From positions 1,116,001-1,180,000 of the forward strand of contig JAHRHY010000012.1 in the NCBI GenBank assembly GCA_019671135.1: a stretch of DNA of 64,000 nt. The letters run 5' to 3'. Of the stretch, positions 1 through 15,380 are shown in pieces. This stretch comes from Linnemannia hyalina (lineage: Eukaryota > Mortierellomycota > Mortierellomycetes > Mortierellales > Mortierellaceae). The notes below the pieces were generated by a model, which was given only the letters and a program-made list of their open reading frames with translations, was not told the origin of the DNA and made no database searches. How positions within the stretch are numbered: the first letter of the stretch is position 1; every line of letters starts with the position of its first letter. Both the position numbers and the translations under genes were made by a program.

Positions 1-429
1 GGTTTTTTGAGGGGCGATATTCCCACTATCTGCCTCCTACTTCTTCCCTGCACCCATGCCATTTCTTTTAGTGTCTTGTTGTCACTCTTTCCCCCTATCC
101 ATTTGGCACGAGCCTCATCTTCCAATTGTTTGCGTGGTCCGTCCTCCATCACATCGAGAAACAACCACAGAAGAGAGACAGGCGGGCGTAATGCCCTCAA
201 TTGGATCGGGAACCCTTACAGCTTCTCTGCCATTCCACTGCAGTGCGCTCTTTCAAATTCCAAATGCTTCTTTATCAGCGTTTTGTTCACTCGTCTTTTG
301 AAAAGCCGCGTTCCGTATCAATTGCAAAAATAAAATGTGAACGAAGACTGGGTTTTGATAGTGTTTTTTTTATTCAAAAGAGTTTCGATAAAAAGTCTGT
401 TGGTGCATCGGTGAAGATACCACAAGGAT
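1..429. other. 3' flank of the ndk gene, no gene seen
   Basis: Only short overlapping reading frames without family resemblance. The part next to the ndk stop codon should hold its 3' UTR and poly(A) site; a T-rich stretch around 361-375 (A-rich on the gene strand) fits this. Confidence 0.5.
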
Positions 430-1361
430 TTACTCGTAGATGAGCTTCTCCATGACGCGGGTGTGGGAGATGACACCGTGGGGGAACCAGAGGGAGATCT
501 CCTTCTCGGCGTTCTCGACAGAGTCGGAACCGTGGCAGAGGTTGCGGCCGACATCAATGCAGAAGTCACCGCGGATGGTGCCGGGGAGGGAGGCGAGGGG
601 GTTGGTCTCACCGAGGAGGACACGGCCAGACTTGACAACACCCTTTCCGGACCAGACCATGGCGACCTATTGGAGTCAATTGATAAGGTTAGAAGATGGC
701 GAGTTAGAGGAGGATTCCAATCGAGTGCATGCAAAGATACAACGTCATCAAACGACATAATCAAAGAACAAAGCGACTGTCAGAGAAAATGAAGACGAGA
801 ACGTACAACGGGGCCGGAGGTCATGTAGTTCATGAGACCACCAAAGAAGGGCTTGGAGGAGAGGTCAGCGTAGTGCTTCTCGAGAAGGTCACGGGTGGGC
901 TATGAGGTTCAGAAAAAGCAAGACGTGTAGGAGGACACTGTCAGTACACAACACCATATAACATGACCCATTGCACACATTGCACAGGGCGTGCAAGGGA
1001 GGAGGAAACGTGGGAGAAAACGATATAAAGGCATGCGATGCATTTGAGCGATAAAGTAAAATGTCTTTGCGTGAGAGAAAGGGAGAAAAGAAAGGACGTA
1101 CGGTCTTGAGCTCGAGGGCAATGAGCTGGAAACCCTTGTTCTCGAAACGCTTGATGATCTCACCAACGAGACCACGCTCGACACCGTCGGGCTTAACCTA
1201 TTGAGGGATGGAATGAAGTGAATGGACATGGAAAAAAAAAAAGATTAGCACACTGCTATTCTGGGTTTGTTCCTTTGTCGTTTCCGTAAGTTCCTTGCAG
1301 ACGTGTGTTTCTTGAAGAGAGAAGGTATCCGTACCATAATGTAAGTGCGCTCAAGGACCAT
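430..1361 (-). CDS. ndk1: nucleoside diphosphate kinase
   Basis: Transfers the gamma-phosphate of ATP to other nucleoside diphosphates through a phosphohistidine, balancing NTP and dNTP pools. Four exons on the minus strand: 1335-1361, 1102-1197, 807-899 and 430-666, all GT-AG and all joined in phase 0, giving 150 aa, the usual length of a eukaryotic group I NDPK. The N-terminus starts MVLERTYIM followed by [14 protein letters not shown]. The GETNPLAS and GTIRGDF blocks and the catalytic NICHGSDS-type motif (here [10 protein letters not shown], with the phosphorylated His) are present, and the chain ends in WFPHGVIS...EKLIYE. All catalytic residues I can see are intact. It is transcribed away from the carrier gene at 2380, so the two share the 1.0 kb region between them. 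Confidence 0.96.
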
Positions 1362-2379
1362 TTTGAAGTATGTGTTGTGGAAGGGAAGTGGAGTGAAGTA
1401 AAGAACAGAAAAGAACAAAAACAAAACATAAAAAAACTCTTTATGCAATTCGCTCCTCTGGAGAACGGGAACTAGGGCAGGGGCAGGGTCAAGTCACGTG
1501 TAGACCTTGCTGATGCGTCCAGATCGCTTTCTAATTCGTCACCACTTGGGGTTAACGTGGGGCTGCAAAGTCAGTGAATAAGGGGAAAAGGAGAAAAAGG
1601 GTTGACAGTGAAGGAGGAATAGGACAAGTGCCGAGCTCCAATACGGTCTATCGCCGTAGCAAGAACGAGCATGTCGGGTTCGTTTGAGAGGTTAAGGTCA
1701 AAATGGGGTGGAAGGTCGACCGAGGGAACATAAAAAAATCTATGACAGCATAGGCTGAGGAACGAGGGTGCCTGGGTCATTTTTTTTGAAGGCCATGTGG
1801 GATAAACACAGAATGGAGGACACAGACTGTGGCAGACGACAACATTTCTGATCTAACTCAAACGAATGCAGGAACAAAGAGGCAAATGCTGGAAAAAAAA
1901 AAGGAGGAAATACTAAAAATGAAGATCTGCTTCGGAGCGACATCCCAGTGGATCCATTGCACCCTCGGTCTCTTTACTCTCATTGCGATCGGAATGGTGC
2001 TGATAGAAGAGAGTGTGTTGAACATAGAATAAAAGAGAGACCGATCTTCCTTCCTTCCTTTGCCCGTCATTTCTTTCCTTCTTTCTTCCTTCCTTCCTTT
2101 TGTCAGCCGTTTTTTTTTTTTTTTACTTTTTCTTGCTTTGCCTGAACTCTCCGCCGGTTCTCTTTCTTTTCTTTCTTCTTTGTCTTCTTCTTCGTCTCAC
2201 CTCTCCCTCCCTCTTTCTCTATACCCGTCTCCCTGCCTTCCCTTCCTTTCGCCTGCAACCGTCTCACTCGCCTGCTGCTTTCCCCTCCTTTGACACTCCA
2301 CATTCACTCACACCAACACACTCACACTCTCCACACTACTCCACACTACTCCACACTCACAGACGAGTACATTTTCACA
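1362..2379. promoter_or_regulatory. divergent promoter region ndk1 / mitochondrial carrier
   Basis: Contains no convincing gene. About 2041-2300 is a long pyrimidine tract on the plus strand, with TTCC and TCTT runs, followed by CACTC/CACAC-rich sequence up to the carrier start. Such CT blocks just upstream of transcription starts are typical of fungal housekeeping promoters. No clear TATA box was identified. Confidence 0.5.
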
Positions 2380-4316
2380 ATGGGTACATGCTCATTCCCA
2401 GCATCACTCTTTCTTTGTCTCATTCAACTCATGACCCGAACGCCGTCGACAATGAGCATTTGTCTAACTCAACCAACCCTCTTCTTCCCTTACCCCCTTT
2501 TTCTCTGTTCTCCTAGCTAGCAGTGTCAACGATTTTATTGCAGGCAAGTGAGCGGGGAGAAATAATGGCCGTTGGGACCCTCAGACTGCAGCAAGCTCCT
2601 TTTTGTCCACCGAACACCCGGCTGCAGGGAATGGAGTATCATTCACCCTCCTGCCTGCCATGATCCAAATTAACCCCAAGAGTCTATCGTCTATCACATA
2701 TAGGCTATATCAGTGGCGTCGCAGGATTGATCATCGGAAGCCCCTTGGATGTCCTCAAGGTAACCAACCAAGTCAGAGAAGAAGACCTTTTGACACTTTG
2801 AAGAGACACTCCTTCCTTCCAAGATGATGGACTGATAGACTGAGAAAAGTACAAAGAAATTGACTTTCTAATTGGCTAATTCACTTCTAATAGGTCAGAT
2901 TGCAAGCACAGGGTGATGCCTCGGGGACAGCAACAAGGAGCCAAGGAGCCAGGAACCCCAGTCTATCCGCAATGGTCCAGAATGAAGGGGTAATACGCAA
3001 CTACACAAGAAAACACATGGACGCATTGTTCCCTCCCTTTCTTATGCTTCCTTGTGGAACAATAATGCTAAACTCCGTTCTCCTCCCACTTTTTCCACAT
3101 CTTTGTGCCTCTGCACCTTGAAGATCAAGTCATTGTTCAAGGGTATCAGCTCACCGATTGTGGGCCTGGCAGGACTCAACTCTATCTTGTTCGCCTCATA
3201 CTCGGCATCAATGCGCTTCTTTGAAGTCGTGGCACCACCATCCTCCACAACCCCATCCCTCTACGCAGCAGCGGGTGAAGCCCTCCAACCACTGTCACAT
3301 GTCTTTGCAGCGGGATTCGTTGCCGGCGTCGCCTGCTTCTTGGTCAGTACTCCGACAGAACTGGTCAAATGCAGGGCGCAGGTCATTGCATCAAGACTGG
3401 ACCCTACATCCTCGGCTGCCGCTCAAAAGGCCATCCTGAGCGAATCAGGATCTTGGCATGTCACCAAAGATGTGATCAGACGGTTCGGGCTGCGAGGTCT
3501 ATACCAGGGCGGTTTGGTCACAATGCTACGAGATGCTCCAGGCTATGGCGTGTACTTTCTGTAAGTTGCACAAACAGAGAAATATTATCGTGTTTGTTTG
3601 TTTTTGTGCCTTCTTATGGATCGGGTGACACCTTCTTCAATTGCTGTTTCAAAACTAACCGTGAAAACTCTCACACCTTTCTTGCATAGTGCGTACGAGG
3701 GACTGAAGAGGGGTCTAGAAATCCCGGCTGGAGAAACGGGAGGAATCAACACATGGAAACTGCTCTTTGCGGGAGGAGTGGCTGGAACACTTTCTTGGGC
3801 AAGCATATACCCTCTAGGTGAGACTTTTTTCTTTTACTGCAGTCCTGTGTGGAAACAATGCTATGTGGAAACAGATTTTCGAATAACTATAATACAACGA
3901 CCGTTTACTTACCACCAACCCTTCCTTACCCTCTATCCCGATATCCTTGCTCGTCCATAGATGTGATCAAAACACGCTTGCAGACACAACCTCATTTGAT
4001 GTCGACAGACGCCTTGAGGACTCTCCCTACTACTGCCACTGCAAGGATCCCTACGCCATCGACGAGTCTTCTTTCTAAGAGCCACATCGAGGCCCGTGGA
4101 TTGGTGCACCAGACGAATCGACAGGGTCACTCGAAGACCCTTTCGAGTGCACCCTACAAGGGCATGGTTGACTGTGCAATCCGATCCTACAAGAGCGAGG
4201 GAATGGGCGTGTTCATGAGAGGAGCTACCCCTGCGCTGCTTCGCGCCTTCCCCGTCAATGCTGTGACCTTCTTTGTCTACGAGCTGGTGATGGCCGAGCT
4301 GCAGAAACTCGAGTAG
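2380..4316 (+). CDS. mitochondrial carrier (SLC25) family transporter
   Basis: Inner-membrane solute exchanger made of three repeats, each of two helices. I read seven coding exons: 2380-2383, 2517-2543, 2704-2759, 2894-2989, 3124-3560, 3690-3817 and 3961-4316, giving 367 aa. The first coding exon is only ATG plus one base; exon 2 then gives MASSVNDFIAG running into YISGVAGL. The intron after 2543 must start with GC (AG|GCAAGT) to keep frame. The three carrier signatures are visible: SPLDVLKVRLQ, TPTELVKCRAQ and YPLDVIKTRLQ. The second resembles ornithine/basic amino acid carriers, but that is not enough to assign a substrate. The third repeat carries a Ser/Thr-rich insert of about 50 residues after its signature. 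The small first exons make the N-terminus less certain than the rest. Confidence 0.85.
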
Positions 4317-4524
4317 ACTTTCAATTCCAGTAAATGAATTAGAGCACGTGATATTGTTTATTTTTTTGCTGGCTTGCTTTTTGACGCGTCTGAGAAGCGA
4401 CCGAAAAAAAGTCACCTCTTTGCCCTTGTGCTGCATAATATCTATCGCCACCTTTTGTGTTTTGCCTTTTTGTCTTCTCTCTCATCAACCTCACAGGAAT
4501 CAACATTTACATCAACTTACAACG

Positions 4525-7897
<3,373 letters not shown>

Positions 7898-9607
7898 AGC
7901 GAGAGTTCTTTGTTGATATTGTTTTGAGATAAGACGCGATTGACGGTTGTATTTTTTTTTGTTGCTCTGCTATTCCTTTTTATTATTTGTTTCGCCCTCC
8001 CTATTACCCTCCCCCCTTCACCTCTACACGAAACAGCAGTCTGCAACCGAAAAGAAACAGCACTACATTCATAAACGAGAATAAAATAAAAATACACGTT
8101 GATATATATCATTCTAAAACGTTGGTGGTGATATGACGAGGGGTGGGGGTGGGGGGCGCAGACACTCTTTTTTATCAATCCGGTAGCTGAAATGATTGAT
8201 GGCGCTTTTTGGCGATCTTCGAAAATGTCACCTCAGGGTGTTAGCATCACCACTGATTCAGGGGTGCGTCGTTGAGTCTCTTCCCAAAATAAAGTCAAGT
8301 CTACACTTGCTGATATGCCCTCGCTTCTTCCAAGCTACTATGAATATGATTCGAGATTAGGGTGTAAAAGAGATGAAGGGCTAGTTAAATGTGCGTTCAG
8401 CTGTTTGTGCTTTTGCAACGCACAAAAGATAATCCCCAGCCGTTTGTATCCCATGGTCGGTACCTTGTAATTCAATTTGCTTTGGTGTCATGACATGCAA
8501 AAACATGTTGTAAACCTATATTCATGCGCCTAATGGTTGCGTTCTTGGTATTATGATGTCAGAACTGAAAAAAAAAAATCAATAAAAACGTGCAAGAAAC
8601 GGAGCGTTGGAAAAGCAATCGCTCCGGGTACTGGGAGAAGGCATGTGAAGCGACAACAAATCAAACGGTTCAAGAAGCAGTATATTTCAGGTCGCCCAGT
8701 CCGGAGACGCCTGTAGTTTTTCTTTCCTCTTTTTTTCTTTTTTCTTTTGTGGCCAGCAAAGTGAGCATTTTGTGCCCATTCGAAGATATAAAATCTTGTT
8801 CGAAGCTCGACTACAGATGGAGCGGAAGGCAAGAAAGGCGCTGAAAGAAAAACATGACCAATAGCGACTGCATAATGCTCATTTTTTTCACACGCGAACA
8901 AACACAAAAAGAAAAGGTATCTAGACAGCCTGCGGAGGACAATGCTCTCTGAGCGCCATCTACATCCTACTGTTGAACACATCCTCTCTCAACCCCTATT
9001 CTCTTCTCAGTCTTTGGGCTTCTCCAAGATGCTTGGCCAAGGGCCTGTCAGTAATTTGAACTCTTTCTTCAAGACAACATGCGGGCTCCTCCCATGCAAC
9101 TTCTACTGGGGTTGAGAAACAAAAAATAAAAGACATCGTCGTCTGTTGGGTGTTTGTGTCGTACACAATCGAACACATCTTTTTTCCTTCTTCCTTTCCT
9201 CGGTTGTTGACTGAGAGCCCCTCCAATGTGGACATGGGCCACCGAGATGGCAAATCGATTGCGCAAACAAGAAAAGATCAACATGCGATGGGAGAAGGAA
9301 TAAAGAGAAGAACTACGGGCGCCAATTGACAATAACGAACGACGTTTGCCTTTAAATGTACCCTATGCTCATGTCCACGCGATTCCGTCAAGGACATGGC
9401 GAACAGAATCATGGGAATATAAAAATTCATATGTACCAGGCGTCAATTTTTCTTTGTTTCTATTTTCTCCTTTCTTTTCCTTGCCTTTCGACCATTGTAT
9501 CACTCTTCACCATTTCTCTTCGTTTCCTGGCCCTCGACTCATTTCTCCCACACCCCATCGCTCCATCATCCCTCCGTCTATACCCCTTTCTGTTTCTGTT
9601 TCTGACC
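7898..9607. other. 3' flank of MCM7 and upstream region of array gene A
   Basis: No gene recognised. The stretch 8590-9060 resembles 10460-10960, the region upstream of array gene B: shared blocks include GTAGTTTTTCTTTCCTC, a GTTCGAAGCTCGA block and a CTGTTGAACAC block. The duplication unit of genes A and B therefore includes about 1 kb of upstream DNA. Confidence 0.6.
9418..9425 (+). promoter_or_regulatory. TATA-like box of array gene A
   Basis: TATAAAAA, 190 bp before the gene A start codon. Most array genes have an AT-rich box at a similar distance of 156-192 bp. Confidence 0.5.
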
Positions 9608-10175
9608 ATGAAGATCGGAATTCTTCTCCTCGGCTTGATCGCCAGTGTCGCCACTGCATCCCCCGCCCGAAACCAACCCACTGTCCCTCCTACCCCTGCA
9701 AGGAATTCGACAAGGTAGGTATCGTTGCATCCTCGTAAAACCAATGAAATCCGAAAAATAGCAAGCTAACGAGCTGCATCCTAATGCCCCCTCATTTTCC
9801 CTCTTACCTCATTTCTACTCCAGCAGCTCACCACGCAACAACACAATGTCCGCAAGTGGCTGCGCGTCCACAACCCTGCGCTGGGGCCAGATCCGACCAA
9901 CACTATTTTCCTCATTACATTCCAAGATTACCTTCGAATTAACATATGGGGGTCGCTACTATTATGGTAGACTACCATTCCACAAGGACACGGATTACCA
10001 GAAGCAATGGTGTTCCGACGATCAAAATTTCTGCGTGACCCATGCATCTGGAGCCGTGGACAAAAGTGTCACGATCATGTTCAATTCACTGCTCTATTAT
10101 CATCCTGTGCCGAACAAGATCTATACTAATGACCCTGATGCTTTTAATTATGAGTATTGGGGTTGTGTCTCTTAA
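9608..10175 (+). CDS. small secreted Cys-containing protein, array copy A
   Basis: Function unknown; first member of a tandem family. Exon 1 (9608-9714) encodes a signal peptide, MKIGILLLGLIASVATAS, and a short pro-like stretch ending in an N-glycosylation sequon (NST). Exon 2 is 9827-10175, or 9824-10175, because the acceptor is a tandem CAGCAG and both choices keep frame. The product is 151 or 152 aa. The mature domain has an N-terminal Cys (SGCAS), a central C-x6-C pair (CSDDQNFC followed by VTH) and a final YWGC close to the C-terminus. Copy B is its closest relative: same signal peptide style, same Cys layout, same promoter block. No known domain recognised; a secreted effector-like or cell-wall role would be a guess. 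Confidence 0.85.
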
Positions 10176-11444
10176 TGGAGGTCTAGTTTTCTTGGGGAAT
10201 GGGGGGAGGATGGTGAGGTTCTTTTTTTCTGACGCCCTTTAGTCCTGTTGGTGGGACCCCGCGCGTTTTTTTCTCATTGAGTTTGATAGTCATAAAAACT
10301 GTGTTCAACCTTACAGGTTTCATGCTCCACGAATTACAATGAGAATGACTACACTTATGGCAAGATAGATGTCTTCTTTTTTTTGACATACCCGGACATC
10401 GATGTTTGTGACATGGGTTTTATTTTCTCGCACAGAGGATTCTGTTCTGCCGTTATGCAAACTCATGAACACGAATGTACGTGCATGTTCTTATCTGAAC
10501 TGTTTTTTTGCTCACGAAAACAAACAACGGAGTTGCGAGACTCTGGGGCAGATGATGGGAAGACAGTCATGCGATTTACAAAGGTGGATGCGTGCTCACG
10601 TCGCACAGACCGGGTTCCCATGTAGTTTTTCTTTCCTCTTATATTTTCTTTGGTTAGCGCAAGAGAGGAGCGCAAACAAAGTGAGCCTTTTGTGTCCAGT
10701 TGAAAGTGACTCGTTCGAAGCTCGAAGAATACAGAGGCGGTTGAAAGGGCATCAATGCCGAACGATAGAACATCAGTAATCCCGATTACACCAAGAGCAC
10801 TCCTTTTTTTTACGCACAAACAGAGGCGCGCAAAGGGAACAAAAGTAAGGCACTCGGGCATGTAGCGGAGGAACAATCTTTCAACGCCATATCCATCCCT
10901 CCTGTTGAACACGCTTGTCCTCCTGTCAGTATTGGATGCCCCTTCACAACACTCTCCGTTTGCAACTTCTATTGGGTCTGAGAAAATATACTCGTATGTT
11001 GGGTCCTTTGTGTCGCACCAAAGAAAAACAGTATCATCTTCCACTGTTGGCTGAGAGCCTCCAATGTATCCATGGGGTACCGAGATGGCAAATCAATAGT
11101 ACAAACAGGAAGAGTACGCATGTGATGGGAGAAAGGAGATAGGAAGAAGAATGGGGAGTGAATTGACAATAAAAAACAATGTTCATGTTCAGGCGCGCCC
11201 TTTGCCCATGTTAATGCAACTCCCTCGTCGACATAGCAAGCAGAGTCAAACCTATATAACGTCAGGCGTGCCTGGGATAAAAAATCCTCTTTCTTTCTGT
11301 TGTCTCCTCTCCTTCCTTGTCTTTTGACAACTGTTTCTTGCTACATATCATTCCTCTTCGTTCCTTAGCAGTCGACCCATTCCTTCCACGCATCATCACT
11401 CCATTGTCCCCACCATCTATACCTCCTCCTGTCCATTCATCGCC
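10176..11444. other. array spacer A-B
   Basis: No gene seen. The second half is a diverged copy of the region upstream of gene A, so it probably holds the gene B promoter. Confidence 0.6.
11253..11259 (+). promoter_or_regulatory. TATA-like box of array gene B
   Basis: TATATAA, 192 bp before the gene B start codon, matching the spacing in gene A. Confidence 0.5.
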
Positions 11445-12009
11445 ATGAAGATTGAAATCCTTCTCCTTGGTTTGGCCGCCAGTGTCGCCGCCGCACTCCC
11501 TGCCCGAAACCAAACCGGTACCCTTTCCAGCTTTGCAAGGAATTCGACCCAGTAAGTCTTCTTTTTCCCTTTGTGGTTATTCTCTCATCGAGCAACACAT
11601 GAGAAAGAAAGTTATATTAAGCCATGTTGCACTTCTACTCCTACTTCCCCTTCCTCCATCTAGCACATCGCCCAACGCCGTCTCCGCACAAGACTGCAAG
11701 TCCTCCACCCTTCGATGGTGGCGAGATCCCCAAGGAGCGGGAGATTACAACAGTCTCCTCAGTTTCACGTTAGTCGGCAACTACTACAGGGGCGCCATTC
11801 TCCCTCACGAGGACCCTATGCGCCGTACTAGATATTGTTCGGGGGACGGAATGTTCTGTGTGACGCATGGTTTTGGACCCGTGGAAATGGATGTCATCCT
11901 CGAGTTTGGCAACCGCAAGTACTATTATAAAGATCCCAGCTACGTCCATAAACTTCAAATTGGGTATGCAGATTGGGACGTGGAGTACTGGGATTGTGTT
12001 GCTTATTGA
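11445..12009 (+). CDS. small secreted Cys-containing protein, array copy B
   Basis: Function unknown. Exons 11445-11551 and 11664-12009 (GT-AG, phase 2) give 150 aa. The signal peptide MKIEILLLGLAASVAAALP is nearly that of copy A, followed by an NST sequon at the intron. The mature part has Cys near its start (AQDCKS), an LRWW tryptophan cluster, the central CSGDGMFC-VTH motif (C-x6-C) and a terminal YWDC. The C-terminal half lacks the YKGY motif seen in copies D to J and instead has a Tyr-rich segment. Intact in every respect I can check. Confidence 0.87.
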
Positions 12010-13240
12010 GTGAATAACACTCAAATCGTTTTTTTATTGTGATGGTGGGAGGGGGGTGAGTGAGGTGGATCCTCTAACCCTCTAAGGCCCTGGTCGCGTT
12101 TTTTGCTTTTTTTTTTGTTTTTCTTCTCTTTCTAAGACAGACTTAAATAAAAAGTAACTCTCAACCTTACTGGATTTAAAACTTCACGTTCGCAGTGAGA
12201 ACTTCGTGGGAAAGAAATACATGTGTGTTCTTTGACATGGTAAAACAGATAATACCAACACGGGATGACTCCTCTAGACAAGATGGCAAACTCGAATGTA
12301 GTTGAGTGAAATGTTATTTCGACAGACATTAATGCAAGATACTAACAATCAAACAGCAGTGCAAAGGGATGCCGGGCGACCCACCCCGAATGGCTGGAGG
12401 AGGGGAGGTGAACGCCCATTTGAAACCTCAAATGTGTGGATGGATTCTGACGTCGCACAGACCAGAGAACATTTTTCAGATTATCTTTCTTCCATTTTCT
12501 TTTTCTTTTTGATGCTTCAAGAGTACACACAATGCGGATGGTTTGTGTCCTATTGACATTATGTGTGGTCTATGAAAGAGAAACCCCTCTTCGAAGTAAA
12601 CAAATATATTCCAACGACAGTAGGAGCGGTTAAAATGGCAAGAGCTCTAAAGCAAGTGGCATGATCATTTTCGCACCCCTCACGTTACACGGATCATTTT
12701 TTTGAGATGGCGCCATGAGAGCAAGATGCACTGACCAAACTGATACCAAACCGGATATCAGCCAGCAAACATACAGCCCGGACTGGGGCACTGAGAGCCA
12801 GAGGCGGACCGAAAGAGAACAATAGCGCGCACGTATTGTTTGCACCTCTGACCATCCGTCCATCCGATCGAACATGAATATCCATGTCACTAAAAGTCCC
12901 AGAGGAGACTGGTGTTCTAATCGCAAAATCATTCTCAACGTCATTTTCAAGAGTGGGACTACCTGGTTGGCATGGCCTGACACGTTTTTTCCAAGTGATG
13001 TCAACCTTGCTAAGGGTTGAGCACTGGGAGGAGAGTGGGGCGTATGTTTTCAGGGGTGGCGGATGGTCATTCGACAGTCAAGAATATATAGAATACTCAT
13101 GCCACTATAAAAGTTTTCATTCTTCCGTCTTCTTTCCTTTTCACTTCTCTCTTTTCTCTTTTTTCTTCAAACCATTCTATCTTTCTCGGTATTTTTTCAC
13201 AACCCACTCCTCTGCAGCCCCACTCTCACTCGCCTCAACA
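12010..13240. other. array spacer B-C
   Basis: No gene seen; short unrelated frames only. A TATATA element lies at 13085-13090, 156 bp before the copy C start codon. Confidence 0.5.
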
Positions 13241-14034
13241 ATGACGCTTGGAATTGTCCTCCTTGGTCTCATTGCCGCCGTTGCCTCTGCTCTCCCCACT
13301 GGAGACACCTCTACCTTCCCTACTGGACACACTACAAGGTACGCGTTTCGTCGCCCCTAACACATTTAGGGAAAGAAAACAAATGGATCTTCATTAATCA
13401 TCGCGTATTTTTATCTTCGGTCCTTCTCGCCTTCTTTTTCAACCGTCCATTCATTTACTTTAACATCGAGCTCAATGCGGATTGTATCTCGGCCACCTTG
13501 ACCTGGACAGCTCAAGATGGATACCAAAAAGAAATCTGGCTCGAAGTTCCTAACCATTACAACGGCCACGTCGGGAAGCACCGCTATACTTACCTCGGAA
13601 TCGACTCGGATGACAAGGCGTTCCGTGTGTTCCACTTTGACGGCCCTCAGGATGAGAGAATGCTTTTTGTGTATAAGGGCAAGTCTTACTCTCGTGAGAC
13701 GAAGGATGATGGCTCGGCGAGCGGAGACAAGTTTACCTACAACTACTATTACTGCCTCGACGTGAAATTAGTCTGTCTTTTTTTGGTGACGCTTCCTGAC
13801 TTTTTTTTTTTTGGGATTGCACCACGTTATCTCGCTGCTCTCTTCTTTCTATCGCCTGTTCTTTCACTTCTTTTTTTACTTTTTGTTGTTTCGTACTTGC
13901 TTCTCTTCCCCAAACGAATTAAAATATCATGTCAAAAGGAACGAGAGTGTCGCGAACGCCTAACAAGAAAAATAGCATTGTTACATGGATATGCCCAAGT
14001 CGATCATGTGTGCAAATCTTTGTCAATGTGGTAG
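13241..14034 (+). pseudogene. array copy C, probably decayed
   Basis: Exon 1 (13241-13338) is a good signal peptide, MTLGIVLLGLIAAVASALP, ending ACA AG|GT as in the other copies. The mature-domain frame is open from about 13381 (ADCISATLTW ... LFVYKGKSY ... YYYC), but the only AG acceptor before it (13469-13470) joins in the wrong phase and meets a stop after a few codons. The central Cys pair is gone: the aligned positions appear to be Asp and Arg. After the final YYYCLDV the frame has no stop and runs about 80 residues through hydrophobic, T-rich sequence to 14034. Three independent lesions point to a pseudogene. A non-canonical splice cannot be excluded without RNA. Confidence 0.65.
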
Positions 14035-14789
14035 GGGAAGGAGGAATGAAAGATATCGTTCTGTTCAGCAATGAACATTTAAAAGTGTTACACAGACCAA
14101 ACGAGTATTCAAGTGGGGCCATGAGAGATAAGTCTCGCAAGACAAACGGGCTGTGACAGGAGTGGTTTTTGTTTTGAACCTGCGGTATCTCTCTATTCCG
14201 GGGGCGTGGAGCACGGCGGAGGATATGGTGTATTAAAGGGCCTTATTCCGCATGTAAATGGGCCTCTTGCTTGACATGATGCATCGTAGTTGCTGCTGTG
14301 TCCTTGCCTTCGATAGAGACGCAAGAGAGGGGCGGGATAGGGGGCATTTTGTCGCGTGTAGAATAATAAACAAAAAAAAATTATCAAAAGAAAGAGTTGC
14401 CTCTGCTTGTTATGTACCTTTTAGCATACCACATGAGTTTTGCATCCTTGACACAACTCTTATTGTTATGTTGGGCTGATTGAGCACCTAATACTCCCTT
14501 TGTTAATTGGCCCCCGAGATAAAAGGAGATCAAATATCGTTGGCTTGTCTCTTGTTTCTTCTTCTTTTACGCTATGTTTGCTTGGTCACTTTTTGTTCAG
14601 ATTCTTGTTGTTTTTTGCTCACGCCTCAAGTCCAGACATGAATAAAAAGAATGCCCATATATCCCTTTTTTTCCTCTCCTCTCAAGAAACACAATTCAAA
14701 CATCAGGCACATTTACACTTTCAACTCTCATCTACGCACTGCTGCTCTTTCCACATTGTTTTCACCATTCAAAAGGTAGCTCTTACACC
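14035..14789. other. array spacer C-D
   Basis: No gene seen. An ATAAAAGG element lies at 14519-14526, 271 bp before gene D, farther away than in the other copies. Confidence 0.5.
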
Positions 14790-15380
14790 ATGCCGTGCCT
14801 CTTCTTTTGGCCTTCGACCAGTGGCATCATAGCCATTACCTACCTTGCCATGCTCCTCGGACCTGCTTCTGCCAGTCCTCCCACAATGTGAGCTTCACAT
14901 CATCTACTTACATCAGAAAAATAATAGTCGATAACCTACCGTTGGCTATGTCTACTTCACTCTCACCGTTTTTCTTTTTTCTCGTTCTAACCTTTATTCA
15001 CTGGAACTTTTCGTTTACCATCTAGTGCGCCCCGCCAATCGGAAATGTATTTTCCATCGTCTCCCCTGAACTCGCAACTGTGGTGGTGGGCTAACAAGGG
15101 CCCCAACCACGATGTGGACGGGGAGTACACCAACCAATTCAAGCTCTACGTCGACGGACTTGATACTGGCGACTTGAAGGCTGATTCAATCAGGCTTGAG
15201 TCCAGCTGTCATGAGCACAGAGACTGGTGTATTACTCACGATGACCCTGACAAGGAAGATTCGGTCCTTTATTTGTGGTATAAGGGTTACATTTACGGCG
15301 ATACACTCAGATCGCAACGTTGTGACAGCCAAGGATGGGCTTGGTGTATGCTGTACACCAACTTCACCAACCCTCGTTAG
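14790..15380 (+). CDS. small secreted Cys-containing protein, array copy D
   Basis: Function unknown. Exons 14790-14887 and 15026-15380 (GT-AG, phase 2), 150 aa. Exon 1 starts MPCLFFWPSTSG and carries a hydrophobic signal segment ending GPASASP. The mature part has a WWWANKGPNHD tryptophan cluster, the central CHEHRDWC-ITHDDP motif, LWYKGYIYGD and a late Cys pair (RCDSQGWAWC), so four Cys in two pairs. This is the second Cys layout of the array, shared with E, G and J. Intact. Confidence 0.87.
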
